18,947 nucleotides of DNA. Source: Nitrospira sp. UBA5698. Its GTDB lineage: Bacteria; Nitrospirota; Nitrospiria; Nitrospirales; Nitrospiraceae. Below are positions 14,541-18,947 of the stretch, one piece after another; position 1 is the stretch's first letter, and each line of letters begins with the position of its first letter. The notes beneath the pieces were generated by a model that saw only the letters and a program-made list of their open reading frames with translations, made no database searches and had not been told where the DNA came from. The DNA lies in assembly GCA_002420115.1 (NCBI GenBank), contig DIHK01000055.1:27570-46516 (forward strand). Direction: 5' to 3'. A program made the translations under genes and the position numbers.

Positions 14541-15176
14541 ATGTCGGGTTATAAGGGATTTGAGAAAAAGAAGAGCAAGCTCGGCACGACGCTGCTGATC
14601 GTCGGGGCGATCCATGTCGGGATCGGAGCGGGGCTCTATTGGGTGGCGCAAACGGATTGGGGCCAAAACCTCATCAAGGTCTACAAACTCACCGCCTTCC
14701 GCAAAGAAGACCCGCCGCCGCCGCCCGACAAGGAACCGGAGCCGGAACCTGAGCCGGAGCCTCCGAAGCCAGAGCCAAAACCACAAGAGGCTCCGCCTCC
14801 TCCACCTCCGGTCGCCGAAGCGCCGCCGCCTCCTCAGGCGGCGGACGCTCCGGGTCCATCGCCTATGAACGCGGATCCCTTTGCGATCGGAAAAGGCCGG
14901 AAGCCGTTCGCCGGCTATTCCGACATTCTCACCGCGATGATTCAAGCACAGTATCACCAGCCGCCGACCCTCCCCGACGATCTCGACTATGCGGTGCTCT
15001 GTGAGTTGGTGCTGGATGAGGAGGGGCGGGTGCTGCAGTATCGTCTGGTGAATTCATCAGGCAGCTTGCTCTTTGATCAATCCGCGTTGGACGCCTTGGC
15101 CAAGGTGACGCAAGTCCGTCCTCCGCCCGACGGCATGGATCGCACCGTCATCGTCAAGTTTTTCCCACCAGCCTAG
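14541..15176 (+). CDS. TonB/TolA-type periplasm-spanning protein
   Basis: A 211-residue protein with TonB architecture. It has a basic N-terminus (MSGYKGFEKKKSKLG) and one membrane helix (TTLLIVGAIHVGIGAGLYWV). His25 in that helix matches the conserved TonB helix histidine, but the Ser usually found four residues earlier is Val. A Pro/Glu/Lys-rich rod follows, with EP repeats from a hexamer-like DNA repeat near 14728-14775 and then poly-Pro patches. The globular C-terminal domain (about 125-211) reads LCELVLDEEGRVLQYRLVNS, SSGSLLFDQSALDALAK and VIVKFFPPA, closer to the TolA/TonB_C superfamily than to E. coli TonB. It is probably energised by the adjacent ExbB-ExbD. The ribosome-binding site is poor (AAGAG directly against the ATG), so translation may be weak or coupled to the upstream hairpin. 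TonB versus TolA is left open. Confidence 0.85.
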   Translation: MSGYKGFEKKKSKLGTTLLIVGAIHVGIGAGLYWVAQTDWGQNLIKVYKLTAFRKEDPPPPPDKEPEPEPEPEPPKPEPKPQEAPPPPPPVAEAPPPPQAADAPGPSPMNADPFAIGKGRKPFAGYSDILTAMIQAQYHQPPTLPDDLDYAVLCELVLDEEGRVLQYRLVNSSGSLLFDQSALDALAKVTQVRPPPDGMDRTVIVKFFPPA

Positions 15177-15623
15177 TTTGAGATTCCCGAAGGATGAACG
15201 GAGGGCTCTGCAGCAGCCTGGGCGTGTTTCTCTTGTTACCGAGGGTCTGCAGCCGATCGACGCTGCCGACCGTGCAGCCAGGATCCTACGCTCCGTCTGC
15301 ATTCGGTATCGCTCGTCATAAGGTCTTCATGAAGAGTTTACCGTTCCTCAAAGTTGCTCTGATTGCGTCGTAACCTTCCCCCGATACAACTACCCACGTG
15401 CAAAGGCCCACTCTGGGTCATTTAAGAGTTAGGAAACCTTATCACAATGTTAACGGCCTTCGAATCGCGAGATGAGGTTTCTGTAACACCAAAAAGAGAG
15501 AACAGGGGGGCAGGTCGTACCCTGGACTTGATCTCCTCTCTCGCAGCGACGAAGGGGGGTGGGTGGCAAGGGTGGTAGCGACAGGGGAATGTGTTCTTTA
15601 ACGTTCTATTATGGAGGAACGGT
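15177..15623. promoter_or_regulatory. Long leader region upstream of a PEP-CTERM gene
   Basis: A 447-base spacer after the TonB-like gene. I found no clear T-tailed terminator for the TPS operon and no gene. A small hairpin, GGCCCA-CTC-TGGGTC (15407-15421), lies in a moderately AT-rich stretch around 15400-15490 that is the most likely promoter zone. A G-rich tract at 15552-15580 precedes the ribosome-binding site GGAGG near 15613. No riboswitch consensus was recognised. Confidence 0.35.
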
Positions 15624-16355
15624 ATGAAGGTTCAAGGAATGAAGCACATGATGGTGGCGGCGGCTTTGACGGTGCTTACGGCATTCGCCGGCATGGTCGG
15701 ACAGGCCCAGGCATTCCAATTCGATGAAGGCGACACGGTACTCGCGATCTGGGGCAACGGGACAGAAGCCCTCTACAATCTCAGTGATCTGCCCAGCTTC
15801 GGTTACGGAGCCGGCATCCAGTCTCTCAATGTGGGCGCGGGGCTGACTGCTGCAGGCGGAGCGAATCCCATCCGCTTTTCGCTGTTTTCGTCCGATGCCA
15901 ATGCCAACGTCTTGACCACTGGAACCAGCAGGCCCGGCACGGAGCTCGCCGATCCGTCGATTCTCTGGTCGCAAGTGGCGAATTGGGCGCCGCAGTCCGC
16001 GTTTGCGGGGGATACGATTCTGGCGGCGAATGAGAATTCATTCACGTCGCGCATCGGGTTGGGTGCCGGAGCGGATGCCGCCCGTGTCTTGAACGGCACG
16101 TGGAACGGCGATGTGTTCGGCAGCTTCGAGGATGTTGGGGGTGGGTCCAATGTCCTGCAGGTGTTTCGTTTTGAACTCGGATCCGCTCCGACGGTCATCG
16201 GCCACCTGCGGATGAATGCAGCAGGCTTGGTGGAATGGAAGCAGACAGCGTTCGGTGGTCCGGTGGTACCGGTGCCGGCGGCGGTGTGGTTGTTCGGCAC
16301 GGGCATCGTCGGGCTTGCGGGATTGGCGCGTCGTCGCAGCCAATCGGCAGCCTAA
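15624..16355 (+). CDS. PEP-CTERM-type (VPxPA variant) secreted protein
   Basis: A 243-residue protein. ATG 15624 follows GGAGGAAC at 6 bases and opens a signal peptide (MKVQGMKHMMVAAALTVLTA to GQAQA, before FQFDEG). The upstream in-frame extension to 15591 lacks both. The mature body is beta-rich and Ala/Gly/Asn-rich, with no cysteine. Motif-like stretches are DTVLAIWGNGTEALYNLSDL at the start and LRMNAAGLVEWKQTAFGG before the tail. The C-terminus is a sorting signal, VPVPAAVWLFGTGIVGLAG, then LARRRSQSAA, nearly identical to that of the protein at 1532-2608. It probably passes Sec and is processed by an exosortase at the cell surface. The body resembles PEP-CTERM proteins of unknown function. 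It has a long leader and its own likely promoter. Confidence 0.9.
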   Translation: MKVQGMKHMMVAAALTVLTAFAGMVGQAQAFQFDEGDTVLAIWGNGTEALYNLSDLPSFGYGAGIQSLNVGAGLTAAGGANPIRFSLFSSDANANVLTTGTSRPGTELADPSILWSQVANWAPQSAFAGDTILAANENSFTSRIGLGAGADAARVLNGTWNGDVFGSFEDVGGGSNVLQVFRFELGSAPTVIGHLRMNAAGLVEWKQTAFGGPVVPVPAAVWLFGTGIVGLAGLARRRSQSAA

Positions 16356-16382
16356 GCGATGAAGCGATCGATAGCCAGTGTG

Positions 16383-16411
16383 CTGTCGTAGTTGTGCGAT
16401 CTCAATGTCAC
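16383..16411 (+). promoter_or_regulatory. Possible Pho-box-like array upstream of the PstS-like gene
   Basis: Three 7-base half-sites occur at exact 11-base steps: CTGTCGT (16383), GTGCGAT (16394) and ATGTCAC (16405). They match the PhoB half-site CTGTCAT at 6, 4 and 5 of 7 positions. The spacing is that of a PhoB box and the downstream gene is of the PstS family, which PhoB often controls. The match is imperfect. Confidence 0.3.
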
Positions 16412-16437
16412 ACATCAACATAAGGGAGATACGCGTT

Positions 16438-17769
16438 ATGTCACGTTCGACAAACAAATTGATTCTCTTGTCGGTCGCCGGCCTGTTGGCCGGTGCATTG
16501 GCGGAGAGTGCCCAAGCACAAATCGTGGTCAACGGAGCCGGATCGTCGGCGGGTCGGCAATTCGCCGGCGGCGCGCCAGTCGCCATGTGCCTCAATACTC
16601 CACGTCCGATCCACTTGCGGAGCGGCACGAACGATACCAACAGCAGCCGGCATACCTGGATTTGCAATGTCACAGGAGGCGGGTTGACGAACCAGCCGTC
16701 AGTGATCCGCTATTCCGCCTCGGAATCCGGTGATGGATTCACGAAGGTCAACAGCGTGGGCGGTCTTTCCAAGACGGCAGCCTACATCCGTGATTTGACC
16801 GATTGTCCAGGGGTTACTCCGGCCCCTGCCCAGTTCCCAGCGACAGGCACTCCCATCCTCTCATGGGATGAGTATAGCAATTGCTCCGGGAGTGGCGTGG
16901 AAACAGTCGATTTTGGAGCCAGTGACGTGCAAGCGAGTTCGTTCGGTCAGACCGGTCCGACGGGGAATACGTTCCCTGACCCTTCAACCGCTGGTCTATT
17001 ACCTTCTGACCAGATTGCGGTGTTGCCGTTTTCGCTCTTCGTCAATAACGGTGTCCGTCTCCAGACGGAAACCGGCGGTTTGGGCGGCCAGCTAGAGAAT
17101 CTCAACCGCGCTGTGGTTGAAGCCGTATTCCGTCGAAACCCCCAGGATTGGACCGATCTGGGATATCTCGTGACTTCAGACGGCACGACCATAGATAACA
17201 CCAAGTCCGGGATTACCCTCTGCCTGCGCGAGGCCGGCTCTGGAACTGCGGCCGCGTTTGACCAGACGATGATGATTCAGTCGACAGTGGCGACTGTCCT
17301 CAGTGGCGCTGCCAATGGCACCGGCGGCAGCGTGATTTATAGCCCAACTTCCACGGGTGTCGTCACCTGTGTCCAAAACAATGTCAACGGCATTGGCTAT
17401 CTCAACGCCGAAAGCGTTGTGCCGAACGCGCACCCGATCAAGTTCAACGGCTATTCGGCCAACTATACTGCAGCAGAAGTGGCGGGGAACACCTCGCCGA
17501 TCGCGCGTAAGCGGGACGTCGCTTGCGGACGCTATGAATCCTGGACGACGTGGGTCATCAACCGCAAGACCAGCTATAACCCGGCTAACAAGGGAAATTT
17601 GATTCAGGCGTTCATTGACGCAGCCAGAACCGAAACCAACAACGTCCCGTCCGGGAGCCACTGGGTGGCGTTGTCCGAAATGAACGTCAACAAGGCTGTA
17701 GATGCCGGACCAATCGGTTTCAACGGCACCTTTGGCGTTGTACCATCTAACCCGGAGTGCAGACCGTAA
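16438..17769 (+). CDS. PstS-like periplasmic substrate-binding protein
   Basis: A 443-residue exported protein of the PstS phosphate-binding family (PBP-like fold). ATG 16438 follows AAGGGAG at 16422-16428 and opens a signal peptide (MSRSTNKLILLSVAGLLAGA to AQA, before QIVVNG). The family landmarks appear in order: VNGAGSSAGRQFAG near 31, YSASESGDGF, VDFGASDVQ (Asp158 to Asp163), REAGSGTAAAF (Arg264 to Thr270) and GIGYLNAESV. In E. coli PstS the last binding loop is R-A-D-G-S-G-T; here the Asp that contacts phosphate is Ala266, so ligand choice may differ. It is longer than typical PstS (about 320-350 residues) and has several cysteines, including VAMCLN, WICNV, DCPG and NCSG. No ABC permease or ATPase genes follow. 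It has no C-terminal sorting signal. A perfect palindrome follows the stop. Confidence 0.82.
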   Translation: MSRSTNKLILLSVAGLLAGALAESAQAQIVVNGAGSSAGRQFAGGAPVAMCLNTPRPIHLRSGTNDTNSSRHTWICNVTGGGLTNQPSVIRYSASESGDGFTKVNSVGGLSKTAAYIRDLTDCPGVTPAPAQFPATGTPILSWDEYSNCSGSGVETVDFGASDVQASSFGQTGPTGNTFPDPSTAGLLPSDQIAVLPFSLFVNNGVRLQTETGGLGGQLENLNRAVVEAVFRRNPQDWTDLGYLVTSDGTTIDNTKSGITLCLREAGSGTAAAFDQTMMIQSTVATVLSGAANGTGGSVIYSPTSTGVVTCVQNNVNGIGYLNAESVVPNAHPIKFNGYSANYTAAEVAGNTSPIARKRDVACGRYESWTTWVINRKTSYNPANKGNLIQAFIDAARTETNNVPSGSHWVALSEMNVNKAVDAGPIGFNGTFGVVPSNPECRP

Positions 17770-17782
17770 TCTCGCGCATTGA

Positions 17783-17814
17783 ATGGGCCGAGGCGGCATG
17801 CCGCCTCGGCCCAT
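17783..17814. terminator. 32-base perfect palindrome after the PstS-like gene
   Basis: The sequence from 17783 to 17814 equals its own reverse complement (arm ATGGGCCGAGGCGGCA). As RNA it would form a very stable GC-rich hairpin 14 bases after the stop codon. There is no T tract. It probably acts as a terminator or protects the mRNA 3' end. Confidence 0.65.
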
Positions 17815-17839
17815 CTCCCCGTCGAACAGACATACGAAC

Positions 17840-17870
17840 CTCAGGGCCTGCAGTAGATGCAGGTCCTGAG
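17840..17870. terminator. Hairpin upstream of the fourth PEP-CTERM gene
   Basis: A 13-bp stem (17840-17852 with 17858-17870, one G-T pair) closes the loop GTAGA. It lies 20 bases before the GTG start at 17890 and only 25 bases after the larger palindrome. It could be a second terminator or a leader hairpin controlling the next gene. Confidence 0.45.
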
Positions 17871-17889
17871 CGTAAAGGGATAAACGATT

Positions 17890-18537
17890 GTGCATACGAA
17901 ACAAGCAGCTCGCCGCTCTTACAACTTCATAGTCGCGCTTCTGATGCTGACGGCACTCTTGGTGCTGCCGGGAAAGTCAGAAGCGATGACCGTTACGGAT
18001 CTGGACTTTACGAGTGGGTCAATTAAGCTGAAGCTGGGTACAACCACCCTGGCCACGGCGAATTTTACGCAGAACGGTCAGATCGTCATGGGGCAATATC
18101 AGCCGCTGCCGAATATTATTGCTCCGGTATCACTCACGGTCCCGCTCGTCGGGACCTATACCTTCTCCCTGTTCACCAGCGGACCGAATCCGGTGCCGAC
18201 CGGGAGCACCAGCGGATCGACGATCAGCGCCGATCTGACGGCGCTTTCGGCTGGCCTTACCGGGCCGGGGCTTCCTGCTGCCCCTGGGGTGGCGGTCAAC
18301 ATCGGCGGTACGGCCACCGGTACGTTCAATGAACTGACCGAGGCTTTCACTGGTCTGAAGTGGAGCCGCACGCTGGGCAGCATCGCCGGATTGCCGACCC
18401 TATTTCACGGGAAGACTCTGGAATTCACGCTGAACGGGACGGCGCAACTCGCGGCCGTGCCGTTGCCCGGCGCCGCGCTGTTGTTCTTGAGCGGGCTGTC
18501 GGGTTTGGCCATGGTGCGGAAGCGCTTCGGCCGGTAG
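17890..18537 (+). CDS. PEP-CTERM-type secreted protein, MGQYQ family copy 2
   Basis: A 215-residue protein starting at GTG 17890, 9 bases after AAAGGGA (17874-17880). The signal peptide is MHTKQAARRSYNFIVALLML to SEA, before MTVTDL. The mature part (TVTDLDFTSGSIKLKLG, VMGQYQPLPNIIAP, TFSLFTSG) matches the minus-strand protein at 3173-3769, showing common descent. The C-terminus is VPLPGAALLFLSGLSGLAMV then RKRFGR, a VPLP-type sorting signal followed by a basic tail. No cysteines or catalytic motifs were seen. It is probably a surface or matrix protein of unknown role. A hairpin stands just before its ribosome-binding site, and another lies between it and the next gene. Confidence 0.88.
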   Translation: MHTKQAARRSYNFIVALLMLTALLVLPGKSEAMTVTDLDFTSGSIKLKLGTTTLATANFTQNGQIVMGQYQPLPNIIAPVSLTVPLVGTYTFSLFTSGPNPVPTGSTSGSTISADLTALSAGLTGPGLPAAPGVAVNIGGTATGTFNELTEAFTGLKWSRTLGSIAGLPTLFHGKTLEFTLNGTAQLAAVPLPGAALLFLSGLSGLAMVRKRFGR

Positions 18538-18568
18538 TCTCTAGATACAAGGGGTGGTGGAGCTCCAT

Positions 18569-18584
18569 TTCGCTCATGAGCGAA
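18569..18584. repeat. 16-base perfect palindrome
   Basis: TTCGCTCATGAGCGAA is self-complementary and lies 31 bases after the stop codon of the preceding gene. It may contribute to transcription termination or be a protein-binding site. No other copy was seen in the window. Confidence 0.4.
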
Positions 18585-18669
18585 GCCAGCGGGGTTCAAG
18601 AATTCCCGCATCTTGGGAGCGTACCCACCATCCCCCATCTCGGTCGTCATACAGTGATTCCCAGGCGAA

Positions 18670-18700
18670 GTCAGGACATGAAGAACCTTCATGTCCTGAC
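18670..18700. terminator. Perfect 14-bp hairpin between two secreted-protein genes
   Basis: GTCAGGACATGAAG (18670-18683) and its exact complement (18687-18700) flank the loop AAC. With 78 bases left before the next start at 18779, it could terminate the upstream transcript or sit in the leader of the next gene. No T tract follows. Confidence 0.55.
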
Positions 18701-18778
18701 CAGGAAGATAGAACCGTGCCCTCGCACTGCACAGCAGATCTCCCCCTAGAGACTGCATGAACAAAGGATCATGTCTCA

Positions 18779-18947
18779 ATGATCAAGACCATTCATCATA
18801 TGTGCATGAGATATGTCTGTGTTCTCTCGCTTCTGGTGAGCGGGGCCATGTTTGGCCTCTCCGCCCCTTCAACCATGGCGATGGAGCTGAACTTCAATAT
18901 CGTGGCACCGACGACGGGATCGATTTCCTACAACGGAACCGGCGGCG
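18779..18947 (+). CDS. Secreted protein, N-terminal part only (cut by window edge)
   Basis: ATG 18779 opens 56 codons to the right edge: MIKTIHHMCMRYVCVLSLLV, SGAMFGLSAPSTMA, then MELNFNIVAPTTGSISYNGTGG. The first 34 or so residues form a signal peptide. AAAGGA at 18763-18768 is well spaced for this ATG; the ATG at 18771 hits a stop after three codons. The mature start resembles the two MGQYQ-family proteins (hydrophobic-polar strand then a Gly-Ser-Ile turn), and the gene lies directly downstream of one of them. It may be a third family member, but the diagnostic block is beyond the window. Confidence 0.7.
   Translation, partial: MIKTIHHMCMRYVCVLSLLVSGAMFGLSAPSTMAMELNFNIVAPTTGSISYNGTGG

Noticed and set aside
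15225..15290. Possible terminator stem using CTGCAG/GTGCAG arms after the TonB-like gene
   Set aside because: Only the ends pair well; the inner part does not form a continuous stem.
15380..15450. Possible cyclic-di-GMP (GEMM) riboswitch suggested by GTGCAAAGGCCCACTCTGGGTC
   Set aside because: The core GCAAACC and GAAA tetraloop elements are missing and the second helix does not form in the right order.
1440..16437. Sigma54 (-24/-12) promoters before the PEP-CTERM genes
   Set aside because: Several GG...GC pairs were checked (near 1460, 6228 and 15558), but none has the required 10-base spacing with TGGCAC/TTGC-like boxes.

Overview
The window looks like a chromosomal piece from a GC-rich Gram-negative bacterium that carries the PEP-CTERM/exosortase surface-protein system. 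A Nitrospira-like organism (Nitrospirota) is my best guess. It rests on the VPxPA-type C-terminal sorting signals, the two-partner secretion genes and the general gene style. It is an inference from family knowledge, not a sequence match. I see no rRNA, tRNA, CRISPR, insertion sequence or phage gene.

Layout. 1-1333 (-): the start of a membrane protein fused to a spermidine-synthase-like methyltransferase, cut by the left edge. 1532-2608 (+): a PEP-CTERM-type protein with a strong hairpin terminator. 3173-3769 (-): a second PEP-CTERM-type protein. 4142-4948 (-): an outer-membrane beta-barrel protein that probably starts at TTG. 5155-6063 (-): a lone GspC-like protein with inner-membrane anchor, HR domain and PDZ domain. 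6386-15176 (+): a five-gene run of TpsB transporter, 1643-residue filamentous-haemagglutinin-type TpsA exoprotein, ExbB, ExbD and a TonB/TolA-type protein. 15624-16355 (+): a third PEP-CTERM-type protein. 16438-17769 (+): a PstS-like phosphate-binding-family protein. 17890-18537 (+): a fourth PEP-CTERM-type protein, paralogous to the one at 3173-3769. 18779-end (+): the start of a further secreted protein.

How the parts may work together. TpsB should export TpsA across the outer membrane. ExbB, ExbD and the TonB-like protein would form a proton-driven inner-membrane motor reaching across the periplasm. The divergent GspC-like protein has the same topology: an inner-membrane anchor with a periplasmic PDZ domain. 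Classical two-partner secretion needs no dedicated energy source, so a TPS pair in one operon with its own ExbBD-TonB motor is the most unusual thing here. On both sides lie secreted or surface-sorted proteins, so the region reads as a cell-envelope or extracellular-matrix locus.

Non-coding features. Both spacers inside the exbB-exbD-tonB run carry heptamer-based inverted repeats (unit CGTTTCA or CGCTTCA). A more diverged copy lies at 2801-2908. Several perfect hairpins or palindromes sit after or between the flanking surface-protein genes.
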